Assembly (NCBI RefSeq): GCF_014648915.1
Contig: NZ_BMSA01000001.1
Location: 186,001 to 250,000 of the forward strand
Length of the DNA stretch: 64,000 nt
Direction of reading: 5' to 3'
From: Streptomyces phaeofaciens
GTDB taxonomy: Bacteria; Actinomycetota; Actinomycetes; Streptomycetales; Streptomycetaceae
Shown here: piece by piece, positions 33,642-41,880 of the stretch
Numbering within the stretch: position 1 is the stretch's first letter
How the letters are laid out: every line of letters starts with the position of its first letter
Notes under the pieces: generated by a model
What the model was told of the DNA's origin: nothing
Databases searched by the model: none
Seen by the model: the letters and a program-made list of their open reading frames with translations, nothing else
Program-made: the position numbers and the translations under genes

Positions 33642-34130
33642 TCAGTCGCTCAGGGTGTCGGCGAGTTCCGTCGAGGCGCGCACTATGTCCGTGTCGCGCT
33701 CGTCGAGCAGATCGCGCAGGACGCCGCGCTGGGCGTGGACGGCGCGGCGCGCCTCCCGTTCCCAGGCCACGTGGTTGTCGGGGTGACGCAGCAGCTTGGG
33801 GTACGCGACGGCCGTGTCCTCCCACTGGCGGGCGTCGGCGATGCTCTTCAGCAGGCGCAGGATCCCCGCACGGCAGGTGACCTGCGGGATCCGGACGAGT
33901 TCCCAGAGGAAGGGCACCGTCGCCGCCGTCGCCTGGTCCACGACGAAGCCGTACTGGCAGATACGGCGGCGGAGTTGGCCGAGGGCGGACTCGGCGGTGT
34001 CGGCGTCGCCGCGGGCGACGGCGGTGAGCAGGGCCGGGATGTCCGCGGCGGACCCGGTGGAGTCCCTGATCTCGGGCCACGGCACATGTCCGAGGTCCTT
34101 GAGCGGCGGGGTTCTCTTCGTGGTGGTCAT
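33642..34130 (-). CDS. Helical HEAT-like hypothetical protein
   Basis: 162 residues, predicted all-helical with HEAT-like repeats (about 25-110): IPALLTAVARGDADTAESALGQLRRRI and TAATVPFLWELVRI, then IADARQWEDTA. Streptomyces HEAT-like proteins of this kind are common and uncharacterised. Its start lies two bases from the ATPase stop codon, so the two form an operon controlled by the palindrome at 34678. It could be the effector or partner of the ATPase/XRE module. Confidence 0.75.
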   Translation of the reverse strand: MTTTKRTPPLKDLGHVPWPEIRDSTGSAADIPALLTAVARGDADTAESALGQLRRRICQYGFVVDQATAATVPFLWELVRIPQVTCRAGILRLLKSIADARQWEDTAVAYPKLLRHPDNHVAWEREARRAVHAQRGVLRDLLDERDTDIVRASTELADTLSD

Positions 34131-34131
34131 G

Positions 34132-34590
34132 TCAGAAGTGGATCCGGGTCGGCAGCATGGCCCAGACGGTCTTGCCCACGGGGGAGCGGCGGGTCCAGCC
34201 CCAGTGCTCGGAGAGGGCTTCGACGATGTGCAGCCCCCGGCCGTGCTCCAGCAGCGGATCGCCGGTGTACGGGTGGACGGGCAGGCTGTCGCCGGGGTCG
34301 GTGACGGCGCACATCAGGTGGGAGCGGCGCAGGGTGAGCCGGAGCCGGATGTCGAAGGCGTCCGGTGCGGCGGAGTACGGCAGGCCGTGCAGGAAGGCGT
34401 TGGCGGCGAGTTCGGTGACGACGGTGACCGTGTCGTCGGCGCGGTGGCCCAACGACCAGGTGTCCAGCGTGCGGTGGGTGAAGTCCCGTGCCTCGGCGAA
34501 TCCCTCCCGGCTGCCCGCGAGGCGCAGCGCGGCTGTTCTGGACGAGTCGAGGACGGACTCGCGGCTCCGGAACTGCGCAGGTGACGACAC
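34132..34590 (-). CDS. Anti-sigma-type HATPase (RsbW-like) protein
   Basis: 152 residues. VVTELAANAFLHG is the N box, DPGDSLP the G1 box and GRGLHIVEALSEHWG the G2 box of HATPase_c_2 proteins such as RsbW. In Streptomyces these pair with XRE/DUF397 proteins in WhiJ-like systems. A longer GTG start at 34647 is possible, but the predicted start of transcription (near 34645) makes GTG 34590 with AGGGAGA upstream the better choice. Confidence 0.82.
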   Translation of the reverse strand: MSSPAQFRSRESVLDSSRTAALRLAGSREGFAEARDFTHRTLDTWSLGHRADDTVTVVTELAANAFLHGLPYSAAPDAFDIRLRLTLRRSHLMCAVTDPGDSLPVHPYTGDPLLEHGRGLHIVEALSEHWGWTRRSPVGKTVWAMLPTRIHF

Positions 34591-34651
34591 GGTGCATCTC
34601 CCTGAGGCGACGTCAGGACAGGGCGCCAGAAGTGCGGTTGACGACACCGCT

Positions 34652-34697
34652 ATTATCCACGCTGACGATGTCCTCGTGCAATTTCACGGGAAATTGC
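34652..34697. promoter_or_regulatory. Leftward promoter overlapped by GCAATTTC-N4-GAAATTGC palindrome
   Basis: On the minus strand TTGCAC (34676-34681), an 18-base gap and GATAAT (34652-34657) form a good promoter for the ATPase-HEAT operon. The palindrome GCAATTTC (34678-34685), ACGG, GAAATTGC (34690-34697) covers its -35. It also lies 24-43 bases before the DUF397 start, so one regulator, most likely the XRE protein, could control both directions. Confidence 0.7.
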
Positions 34698-34720
34698 GCG
34701 TAAGAGCGAGGAGAGTTGCC

Positions 34721-34963
34721 ATGTCGTCAGTACCGGATGCGGTGCCGAACGGAGTGCGGGCCAGTTCACTGGGTGTCCGCTGGATCAAGAGCAGTCACAG
34801 CAACGCGGAGGGCAACTGCGTCGAGGTCGCGTCCCTCGACGGGGGCGGCGTCGCGCTGCGCAACTCCCGTGACCCCGACGGGCCGGCCCTGGTGTACACG
34901 CCGGCCGAGGTGGCGGCGTTCCTGGCGGGGGCGAAGGGCGGGGAGTTCGACCACCTGCTGTGA
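34721..34963 (+). CDS. DUF397 protein
   Basis: 80 residues, the usual size. WIKSSHSNAEGNCVEVA and LRNSRDPDGPALVYTPAEVAAFL are the DUF397 core. DUF397 proteins bind the C-terminal domain of partner XRE regulators and modulate them, as in WhiJ systems. GAGGAGAG precedes ATG 34721. The XRE gene follows after 122 bases. Confidence 0.92.
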   Translation: MSSVPDAVPNGVRASSLGVRWIKSSHSNAEGNCVEVASLDGGGVALRNSRDPDGPALVYTPAEVAAFLAGAKGGEFDHLL

Positions 34964-35085
34964 GCACACGCTCCGGCGGGCCGGTCGCGGCGCGCCGGAC
35001 GAACTCAATTCCCGTGCTCCGTGCGGTCGGTGGGCGTCGGGTGCGATACTGAACTCTGTCGTCTGCCGGTCCACGGGGAGTCAGG

Positions 35086-36000
35086 ATGTCTGCCGAGTCG
35101 CTTCGCGTCTCCCGTCTGGAACCGTATCTGAACCGGGCCGAGCCCGCCCCGACCTTGCTGAAAATGCTGGTCGGGGTTCAGCTCGCGGGTATGCGCGACG
35201 ACGCCGGACTGGCGCAGGACCAGGCGGCCCGCGCGCTCGGGTTCAGCCCCGCCAAGCTGTCCCGTATCGAGGCGGGCAAGGGCCGCCGCCCGCCCACCGA
35301 GAGCGATGTCCGTGCCCTGCTGACGCTGTACGAGGCGGACCACCATGAGGCGTCCGTCCTGCTGCGTCTGCTGCGGCAGGCGGGTGAGCCGGGCTGGTGG
35401 CAGCGGTACGACAAAAGGCTGATGCCCGAGTGGTTCGACCGGCTGGTCGGACTCCAGGAGGCGGCCACGGCCATCCGTACCTTCGAGATCCAGTACGTCC
35501 CCGGGCTGCTCCAGACCCCCGCCTACACGCGTGCCGTCGTGGAGCGCGGGCTGCCGACGGCGCCGACCCGGGAGGTCGAGCGCCGGGTCGAGCTGCGGAC
35601 GCGCCGCACCGAGCTGCTGCGCCGCCCGGACGCCCCGCAGGTGTGGGCGATCCTCGACGAGTCGGTGCTGCTGCGCGTGCTGGGCAGCCCCGAGGTGATG
35701 CGCGAACAGCTCCTGCACCTGGCCGAGCTGGCCCGGCTGCCCCATGTCACCGTGCAGATCGTGCCGCTGGACGTCACCCACGCCTCCGCGCCGGCCATAC
35801 CGGTCACCTATCTGCGTTTCGGCGGCGCCGATCTGCCCGACGTCGTCTATCTGGAGCAGATCAGGAGCGCGACCTTCCTGGAGGACCGGGACGAGACGGA
35901 GGAGTACCGCGTCGCCCTGGACCGCCTGGCCGACGCTGCCCTGCAGCCCCGCGAGTCCCTGGCCCTGCTGACGGAGACCGCCGAGCGGCGCTACGGCTGA
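35086..36000 (+). CDS. XRE-family regulator with DUF5753 domain (WhiJ-like)
   Basis: 304 residues. The N-terminal HTH is at about 40-90 (DDAGLAQDQAARALGFSPAKLSRIEAGKGRRPP); the rest is DUF5753 with EIQYVPGLLQTPAYTRAV and VTVQIVPLDV. WhiJ-type proteins repress development or antibiotic genes and are de-repressed through DUF397 partners. A GATACT -10-like hexamer (35045-35050) suggests its own promoter. It is the probable ligand of the upstream palindrome. Confidence 0.9.
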   Translation: MSAESLRVSRLEPYLNRAEPAPTLLKMLVGVQLAGMRDDAGLAQDQAARALGFSPAKLSRIEAGKGRRPPTESDVRALLTLYEADHHEASVLLRLLRQAGEPGWWQRYDKRLMPEWFDRLVGLQEAATAIRTFEIQYVPGLLQTPAYTRAVVERGLPTAPTREVERRVELRTRRTELLRRPDAPQVWAILDESVLLRVLGSPEVMREQLLHLAELARLPHVTVQIVPLDVTHASAPAIPVTYLRFGGADLPDVVYLEQIRSATFLEDRDETEEYRVALDRLADAALQPRESLALLTETAERRYG

Positions 36001-36203
36001 CCGTCGCGCCCGGCGCGGGAGGGAGCCGGCTCCGGCGGGTCTCGCCCACACTGACGTGTTTCAGCAGGTGGGATACGGTGGCTTCGGGACGGCCCGCCGG
36101 TGGAGTGCGGCACGGTCTCGCGCGGAGCCCCTTCCTCCACGGTGACCGGAGAAGGCAAGGGGGAACACCCACCCCCCGCCACTCTTAACGTATAGCGCAC
36201 CGG
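36001..36203. other. Intergenic stretch between XRE gene and the RAE
   Basis: About 200 bases without a supported gene; with the uORF leader the full gap to helR is 445 bases. TATAGC (36191-36196) just before the RAE is a possible -10 of the helR promoter, but no matching -35 is clear. Confidence 0.4.
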
Positions 36204-36222
36204 GGGGCTTGCGGCAAGGCCC
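36204..36222 (+). promoter_or_regulatory. Rifamycin-associated element (RAE)
   Basis: The 19 bases GGGGCTTGCGGCAAGGCCC match the published RAE sequence exactly. The RAE is the dyad that controls rifamycin-inducible genes (helR, rifamycin-modifying enzymes) in actinomycetes. Here it is the only one seen and lies 242 bases before the helR start, probably in or next to the promoter. Confidence 0.9.
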
Positions 36223-36282
36223 CGGTCGTGGCGCAGAATCACTCGCCGAGGCCAGAACCTGCGGAAACGGGAGATTCACGAG

Positions 36283-36444
36283 GTGCGTGTGTTGTTGTCG
36301 GTGCGTGGGGTGTGCGGTGACGTCGAACCGGTGGGGGGACGTGAGCCGGGGGCACGGGACACCGGGCCGTGGGCACGGCGCGCCGCGGCGCGGGAGTGCG
36401 TGCCGCCGGACTTCGCGGGCCCGACCTCGGATCGGAGCCGCTGA
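36283..36444 (+). CDS. 53-codon leader ORF (uORF) upstream of helR
   Basis: GTG 36283 has GGGAGA at 36269-36274 (8-base spacing) and the frame runs 53 codons to TGA 36442-36444, one base before the helR ATG (36446). The peptide begins MRVLLSVRGVCGD and then is Arg/Gly/Pro-rich. Codon use is only partly biased: early codons TTG, TTG and CGT are unusual for this genome. It may be a regulatory leader whose translation controls helR by coupling or attenuation. It could also be chance; translation has not been shown. Confidence 0.45.
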   Translation: MRVLLSVRGVCGDVEPVGGREPGARDTGPWARRAAARECVPPDFAGPTSDRSR

Positions 36445-36445
36445 C

Positions 36446-38593
36446 ATGAACCCCCTGACCACCAGCGCGTTCGACCTGCCCGACCGCCTCGCCGCCAAGG
36501 CCGACCCGGCCTTGATCGCCGGCGACGAGGAGCACTTCGCGGCCATCGCGGAGTGCCTTCAGGAGGCGATCGCCGACCTGACCGAGCGCCTCGACGCCGA
36601 GCGCAGGGCCCCCGGCGGCATCGGCCGGCAGGCGATGGACCGGGACACGGAGATCCACCGGCTGACCGGTCGCCTGCGTGCGCTGCGCCGCTTCGGCCTG
36701 GACCTGTGCCTCGGCCACATTGTCCCCGCGGACGACTCCGAGCCCGTCTACATCGGACGGCTCGGCCTGACCGACAGCACCGGCCGCCGGCTGCTGCTCG
36801 ACTGGCGCTCTCCCGCGGCCGAGCCGTTCTTCGCGGCGACCCATGCCCACCCGATGGGGCTGACCAGCCGCCGCAGGTACCGCTGGACCCGCGGCCGGAT
36901 CAGCGACTACTGGGACGAGGTGTTCACCGCCGACGGGCTCGAACGGCACGCCGCGCTCGACGACCAGTCCGCCTTCATCGCCAGCCTGGGCGGCAACCGC
37001 TCGCCCCGGATGCGGGACGTGCTCGCCACCATCCAGGCCGACCAGGACGCCATCATCCGGGCCGGATCCCGCGGCGCCCTCGTCGTGGACGGCGGCCCGG
37101 GCACGGGCAAGACCGTCGTCGCCCTGCACCGCTCCGCCCACCTCCTCTACTCCGACCCCCGCCTCGGTCACCGCCGCGGCGGCGTGCTGTTCGTCGGTCC
37201 GCACCAGCCCTACCTGGCCTACGTCGCCGATGTCCTGCCCAGCCTCGGCGAGGAGGGCGTACAGACCTGCACCGTGCGGGACCTCGTCGCCGAGGGAGCA
37301 GGGGCGGCGATCGAGACCGACCCGGACGTGGCCCTGCTGAAGTCGTCCGCGAACCTGGTGAAGGCGATCGAGACGGCCGTCCGGTTCTACGAGGAGCCGC
37401 CCGCCAAGGGGATGACGGTCACGACCCACTGGTCCGACATTCCGCTGACCGCCGAGGACTGGGCCGTCGCGTTCGAGGCGGCGGAACCCGGTACCCCGCA
37501 CAACGAGGCGCGCGAGCAGATCTGGGAGGAGCTGCTCACGATCCTGGTGGACAAGCACGAAGGCGACGCCCCGGACGCGCTGCTCCGCAAGTCGCTGCGC
37601 GGCAACAGGGAGCTGCTCACGGCCTTCAACAACGCGTGGCCGCTGCTCGAAGCGGCCGACCTCGTCGGCGACCTGTGGTCGGTGCCCGCCTATCTGCGGA
37701 TGTGCGCTCCCTGGCTCGGCCCCGACGACGTACGCCGGCTTCAGCGTACGGAGGTCCAGGCCTGGACGGTGTCCGACCTGCCGCTCCTGGACGCGGCACG
37801 GCAGCGGCTCGGCGACCCGGAGGAGGCCCTGCGCAAGCGCCGGCACGCCGCCACCCTCGCCGCCGAACGCGAGCGGATGGCCCGGGTCATCGACACCCTG
37901 CTCGACGCCGACGACGACGGCGAGGGCGCGGTGACCATGCTGCACGGCAAGGACATCCAGGACACCCTGGCCGACGAGGCCGCGCTGTCCCGCGTGGAGC
38001 CGGACCTGCTCGCCGGCCCGTTCGCGCACATCGTCGTGGACGAGGCCCAGGAACTGACCGACGCGGAGTGGCAGATGCTGCTGCTGCGGTGTCCGTCCCG
38101 GAGCTTCACCATCGTCGGCGACCGCGCCCAGGCCCGGCACGGGTTCACGGAGTCGTGGCGGGAGCGGCTCGAGCGGGTCGGGCTCGACCGGATCGACCTG
38201 GCCTCCCTGAGCATCAACTACCGGACGCCGGAGGAGATCATGGCGGAGGCCGAGCCGGTCATCCGGGCCGTCCTCCCGGACGCCAACGTGCCGACGTCCA
38301 TCCGCAGCGGCGGTGTCCCCGTCGTCCACGGATCCGTGGCGGACCGGGACGCGGTGCTCGCCGACTGGCTCGCCGCCCATGCGGAGGGGACCGCCTGTGT
38401 CATCGGCGATCCCACGTTCCGGCCGACGGACCGCGTCCGGTCGCTGACGCCGGAGCTGACGAAGGGGCTCGAGTTCGACCTGGTCGTCCTCGTCGACCCG
38501 GAGAAGTTCGGCACGGGCATCGAAGGGGCGGTCGACCACTACGTCGCGATGACCCGGGCCACCCAGCGACTCGTCGTCCTCACCAGCCCCTGA
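36446..38593 (+). CDS. helR: HelR, RNA polymerase recycling motor ATPase (rifamycin resistance)
   Basis: 715 residues. The N-terminal region (about 25-90) is the helical coiled coil that enters RNA polymerase; residues 100-210 the linker; Walker A is GGPGTGKT (216-223), motif II is VVDEAQEL, and motifs IV-VI follow (GDRAQARHG, INYRTPEEI, VAMTRATQRLVVL). HelD-class proteins pull RNA polymerase off DNA; HelR displaces rifamycin and lets transcription go on. RAE control and helR identity support each other. GGAG with 8-base spacing marks ATG 36446. Confidence 0.93.
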   Translation: MNPLTTSAFDLPDRLAAKADPALIAGDEEHFAAIAECLQEAIADLTERLDAERRAPGGIGRQAMDRDTEIHRLTGRLRALRRFGLDLCLGHIVPADDSEPVYIGRLGLTDSTGRRLLLDWRSPAAEPFFAATHAHPMGLTSRRRYRWTRGRISDYWDEVFTADGLERHAALDDQSAFIASLGGNRSPRMRDVLATIQADQDAIIRAGSRGALVVDGGPGTGKTVVALHRSAHLLYSDPRLGHRRGGVLFVGPHQPYLAYVADVLPSLGEEGVQTCTVRDLVAEGAGAAIETDPDVALLKSSANLVKAIETAVRFYEEPPAKGMTVTTHWSDIPLTAEDWAVAFEAAEPGTPHNEAREQIWEELLTILVDKHEGDAPDALLRKSLRGNRELLTAFNNAWPLLEAADLVGDLWSVPAYLRMCAPWLGPDDVRRLQRTEVQAWTVSDLPLLDAARQRLGDPEEALRKRRHAATLAAERERMARVIDTLLDADDDGEGAVTMLHGKDIQDTLADEAALSRVEPDLLAGPFAHIVVDEAQELTDAEWQMLLLRCPSRSFTIVGDRAQARHGFTESWRERLERVGLDRIDLASLSINYRTPEEIMAEAEPVIRAVLPDANVPTSIRSGGVPVVHGSVADRDAVLADWLAAHAEGTACVIGDPTFRPTDRVRSLTPELTKGLEFDLVVLVDPEKFGTGIEGAVDHYVAMTRATQRLVVLTSP

Positions 38594-38617
38594 GGCCGGC
38601 GGGGCGTTCCCCGGAGC

Positions 38618-38640
38618 GGGGCCCGAGATCGCCGGGCCCC
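38618..38640. terminator. Hairpin between helR and DUF574 gene
   Basis: GGGGCCCG and CGGGCCCC pair around a 7-base loop, between two convergent genes. Confidence 0.7.
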
Positions 38641-38656
38641 CTTCCGGGCGCTCCGC

Positions 38657-39475
38657 CTACCCGAGGCGTCCGACGCCGCCGAACTCGATCCACTCCTGGG
38701 TGAGCTGGCGCGGGGCCACCTCGGTGTCGGGGCGCCAGGTGGAGACCTCCACCAGGCCCGGGTCGAGGATGTCGAGGCCCTCGAACAGCGCGGCGACGTC
38801 CTTCTCCTGGCGCACCCGGCCCCAGTGCCCCTGCGTGGCCTGGTCCATGAAGTCGGTGACGAACTCCCGCACCTCGGGGTCCTCGCTCACCAGCTGGCAC
38901 ATCACCAGATAGCTGCCGGGCGCCAGGCGTTCGCTCACCCGGCGGACCACCGCCTGCGGGCCGTCGGTCCCGCTGTCCGGGATGCAGTGGAACACCGAGT
39001 TGAACAGCACGGCCACCGGCTGCGAGAAGTCGATCAGCCGCTCGGTGTCGGGGTGGGTGAAGATCGCCTCGGTCTCGCGCAGGTCGGCGTGGATGACCGT
39101 GGTCCGCTCGTCCTGCTCCAGCAGGGCGCGGCCGTGGACGAGGACCATCGGGTCGTTGTCGACGTAGACGACATGTGCGCTCGGGTCGATCTGCTGGGCG
39201 ACCTGGTGGACGTTGTCCTGGGTGGGCAGGCCGGATCCGTGGTCGAGGAACTGGCGGATGCCGTACTCCCGCGCCAGCGTCCGGACGATCCGCTGGAGGA
39301 AGCGCCGGTTGTTCAGGGCGAGGGTGCGGGTGCTGGGGACGACCTTGTCCAGCTCCTCGCAGGCGGCGCGGTCGGCCGCGTAGTTGTCCTTGCCGCCCAG
39401 ATAGTGGTCGTACATGCGCGCGGCCGTCGGAACCGTGGCGTCGATCTTCGTGGACAGAGGCTTCCCAGGCTGCAT
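38657..39475 (-). CDS. DUF574 S-adenosylmethionine-dependent methyltransferase
   Basis: 272 residues. The N-terminal RMYDHYLGGKDNYAADR is the DUF574 hallmark; FLDHGSGLPTQDNVHQVA is the SAM-binding loop, and VVYVDNDPMVLVHGRALL the acidic loop. Actinobacterial members are uncharacterised methyltransferases often near WhiJ-like genes; the nearest such module here is 2.7 kb away. GGGGGAAG precedes ATG 39475. Confidence 0.9.
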   Translation of the reverse strand: MQPGKPLSTKIDATVPTAARMYDHYLGGKDNYAADRAACEELDKVVPSTRTLALNNRRFLQRIVRTLAREYGIRQFLDHGSGLPTQDNVHQVAQQIDPSAHVVYVDNDPMVLVHGRALLEQDERTTVIHADLRETEAIFTHPDTERLIDFSQPVAVLFNSVFHCIPDSGTDGPQAVVRRVSERLAPGSYLVMCQLVSEDPEVREFVTDFMDQATQGHWGRVRQEKDVAALFEGLDILDPGLVEVSTWRPDTEVAPRQLTQEWIEFGGVGRLG

Positions 39476-39601
39476 GTCTTCCCCCAGCTGCCAGCCGTGC
39501 CGGTGCCGGCGCGGTCGACAACACATCCTAGGGAAACGCCAATTGGACACACCACCCCTTGATCGACGGTTCCCCGGAAGGTGTCGGCACCCCCGACCGA
39601 A

Positions 39602-39638
39602 TTGGACCAGTGGTCCAAGACTTGGACACGTGGTCTAA
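39602..39638. promoter_or_regulatory. Paired TTGGAC palindromes before the YheO-type regulator
   Basis: TTGGACCAGTGGTCCAA (39602-39618) is a perfect 17-base palindrome; a second imperfect copy, TTGGACACGTGGTCTAA, lies at 39622-39638. Centres are 20 bases apart, about two helical turns, so two dimers could bind on one DNA face. A half site (ATTGGACAC) near 39540 faces the DUF574 gene. Probable autoregulatory operator of the downstream regulator. Confidence 0.75.
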
Positions 39639-39666
39639 TGGAGTCCGGTGCGGCGGAGGAGGACGG

Positions 39667-40362
39667 ATGACCGGCGAGGACCCCCGGAAAGCGGAGCGGG
39701 ACGCGATCCTGCGGGCGCTCGCTCCCGTCGTGGACGGGATCGCGGCGACGTTCGGACCGGTGTGCGAGGTGGTGCTGCACGACTACCGGCGGCCGGAGCG
39801 GTCCGTGGTCGCCGTCGCCGGCACGGTGACCGGGCGCACGGTCGGCGGCGCGATGAGCGAGATCGGCATGCGGGTGCTCGCCCACGGCGACACCGCCGAC
39901 GACGAGCTGAACTACGTCACCCGTACGGGCACCGGCAAGCTGGTGAAGTCGTCCACGATGGTGCTGCGCGACTCCACCGGCGCGGTGTTCGGCGCCCTGT
40001 GCGTCAACGTGGACATCACCGAGGTCGACCGGGTGCGCGGTCTGCTCGACGCGCTCGCGGGGGCGGCCGGACCGCCCGCCGACCCGCCGGTGACCACCTT
40101 CGGCGACGACATCGACTCCGTCGTCGACGCCCTCCTCGACGCCCGGCTGCGGCGCCAGGACCAGACCTGGGCCGGCCTCGACCGGACCCGGCGGCTCGCG
40201 CTCTTCCGCGGCCTGGACGAACAGGGCGTGTTCGCCGTGCGCCGCGCGATCGAGCAGGTCGCCGCCCGCCTCGGCATCTCCCGGGCCTCCGCCTACAGCT
40301 ATCTCGCGCAGGCCAGAGCCACGACCGGTACCGACGACGCCCCCGAGGGAGCACACCCGTGA
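39667..40362 (+). CDS. YheO-type (PAS plus HTH_22) regulator
   Basis: 231 residues. An N-terminal YheO PAS-like domain (about 15-125) with VLHDYRRPERSVV and STMVLRDSTGAVFGALCVN, and a C-terminal HTH (VFAVRRAIEQVAARLGISRASAYSYL, about 190-215). The DauR group regulates D-arginine use; here the overlapping downstream gene is a serine/threonine dehydratase (GTGA overlap), so it likely controls a D- or L-amino-acid pathway. GGAGGAGGA precedes ATG 39667. Confidence 0.88.
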   Translation: MTGEDPRKAERDAILRALAPVVDGIAATFGPVCEVVLHDYRRPERSVVAVAGTVTGRTVGGAMSEIGMRVLAHGDTADDELNYVTRTGTGKLVKSSTMVLRDSTGAVFGALCVNVDITEVDRVRGLLDALAGAAGPPADPPVTTFGDDIDSVVDALLDARLRRQDQTWAGLDRTRRLALFRGLDEQGVFAVRRAIEQVAARLGISRASAYSYLAQARATTGTDDAPEGAHP

Positions 40363-41336
40363 CCACCACACCCCCGCCGATCACCCTCGACGACGTCCGT
40401 GACGCGGCCGCCCGGCTCAAGGGCGTCGCCCACCGCACCCCCGTGCTCCGCTCCCGCACCCTGGACGCGCTCGTCGGCGCCGAGGTGCTTCTGAAGTGCG
40501 AGAACTTCCAGCGGGTCGGCGCGTTCAAGTTCCGCGGCGCCTACAACGCGGCCTCCCGGCTCACCCCCGGGCAACTGGCGCGGGGCATCGCCACGTACTC
40601 CTCCGGCAATCACGCCCAGGCCGTCGCCCTCGCCGCCCGGGAACTGGGCACCACCGCGGTGATCGTCATGCCCGAGGACGCCCCGCGCTCCAAGCGCGCG
40701 GCCACCGAGGGGTACGGCGCCGAGATCGTGACCTACGACCGCTACACAGGAGACCGGGTCGCCATCGCCGAGGCGCTCGCCGCCGAGCGGGGCCTGACCC
40801 TCATCCCGCCCTACGAGCACCCGCACGTCATGGCCGGCCAGGGCACCGCCGCACTCGAACTCATCGAGGAGGCGGGCGAGTTGGACCTGCTGCTGGCGCC
40901 GGTCGGGGGCGGTGGGCTGATCGCCGGGAGCGCCACCGTGGCCAAGGGGCTGTGCCCGGACATCAGGGTCACGGGCGTCGAGCCGGAGGCCGGCGACGAC
41001 ACCAGACGCTCGCTGGAGGCTGGCCGGCGGGTCGAGATCCCGGTACCGCACACCATCGCCGACGGACAGGCCCTGCACACGCCGGGCGAGCTGACCTTCT
41101 CGGTGAACCGCCGCCTCGTCGACGGGATCGCGCTGGTCTCCGACGACGAGATCCGCGCGGCCATGCGGTTCGCCTTCGAACGGCTGAAGATCGTCGTGGA
41201 GCCGAGCGGCGCGACTCCACTGGCCGCCCTGCTGGCCGGCCGCGTCGGCCCGCCGCCCCGCCGGATCGGCGTGATCGTCTCCGGCGGCAACATCGACACC
41301 GGGCGCTTCGCCGAACTCTGCGGCGGCCTCGGCTGA
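40359..41336 (+). CDS. Threonine/serine dehydratase (PLP)
   Basis: 325 residues, without the ACT domain of biosynthetic IlvA. PLP lysine is K57 in GAFKFRGA, SSGNHAQAVA the phosphate loop, VGGGGLIAG the cofactor glycine loop and EPSGATPLAAL the C-terminal block. It turns serine or threonine into keto acids plus ammonia; a serine-racemase activity is possible. The GTG start overlaps the regulator stop, so it is cotranscribed with it. Confidence 0.9.
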   Translation: MTTTPPPITLDDVRDAAARLKGVAHRTPVLRSRTLDALVGAEVLLKCENFQRVGAFKFRGAYNAASRLTPGQLARGIATYSSGNHAQAVALAARELGTTAVIVMPEDAPRSKRAATEGYGAEIVTYDRYTGDRVAIAEALAAERGLTLIPPYEHPHVMAGQGTAALELIEEAGELDLLLAPVGGGGLIAGSATVAKGLCPDIRVTGVEPEAGDDTRRSLEAGRRVEIPVPHTIADGQALHTPGELTFSVNRRLVDGIALVSDDEIRAAMRFAFERLKIVVEPSGATPLAALLAGRVGPPPRRIGVIVSGGNIDTGRFAELCGGLG

Positions 41337-41342
41337 CACGGC

Positions 41343-41362
41343 GGCCCCCGGTTGGCGGGGCC
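41343..41362. terminator. Hairpin after the dehydratase gene
   Basis: GGCCCC and GGGGCC pair around an 8-base loop, 7 bases beyond the stop codon. Confidence 0.45.
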
Positions 41363-41498
41363 CCGGGAGGGGGCGGACGATGGAGGGGTGGGGCCCGGCC
41401 CCCGACCGGCGACGTCCAGAGCCGCCGGGGAGACCGGCCTCGGCCGTCGTCAGGCGCGGCCGGAAGGACGTCGGGCGCGGCCGGAAGGGAGGAGCGTC

Positions 41499-41864
41499 AT
41501 GTTGGAAGTGAAGACGCTCGACAAACCGGACGAGCGGCGTGATTTCCCCCGCGGACACCTCGAGGCCGTCCATATGACCGGGCTGGACTTCGCCGTGGGC
41601 ACCTTCGAACCGGGATGGCGCTGGACCGAGTCGGTGGCGCCGATCGCGGGAACCGACACGTGCATGGTCCACCACAACGGCTATGTCGTCTCCGGCCGTA
41701 TGCACATCACCATGGACGACGGCGGCGAGGCCGAACTCGGCCCCGGCGACGTCTTCGTGGTCCCGCCCGGCCATGACGCCTGGGTCGTCGGCGACGAGCA
41801 GTGCGTGGTGTACGACTTCGCGGGCGCGATGGCCAGGGAGTACGCGAAGGCCAAGGACACCTGA
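41499..41864 (+). CDS. Cupin-domain protein
   Basis: 121 residues, a single cupin: MVHHNGYVVSGRMHITMDDGGEAELGPGDVFVVPPGHDAWVVGDE contains cupin motifs 1 and 2 with His/Glu ligands. The substrate is unknown. A 15-base direct repeat (GGCGCGGCCGGAAGG at 41453 and 41474) lies just upstream, and GGAGG-like GGGAGGAG precedes ATG 41499. Confidence 0.88.
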   Translation: MLEVKTLDKPDERRDFPRGHLEAVHMTGLDFAVGTFEPGWRWTESVAPIAGTDTCMVHHNGYVVSGRMHITMDDGGEAELGPGDVFVVPPGHDAWVVGDEQCVVYDFAGAMAREYAKAKDT

Positions 41865-41880
41865 TCCGGGGCGCGTTCCC

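Noticed and set aside
34591..34647. N-terminal extension of the ATPase gene to GTG 34647
   Set aside because: The predicted transcription start is near 34645, so this GTG would not be in the message; GTG 34590 has a proper ribosome site.
36284..36313. Cysteine-rich stretch (6 Cys of 10) in the helR frame upstream of its ATG
   Set aside because: No suitable start codon or ribosome site in that frame; the codons are mostly TGT, and the helR start is well supported.
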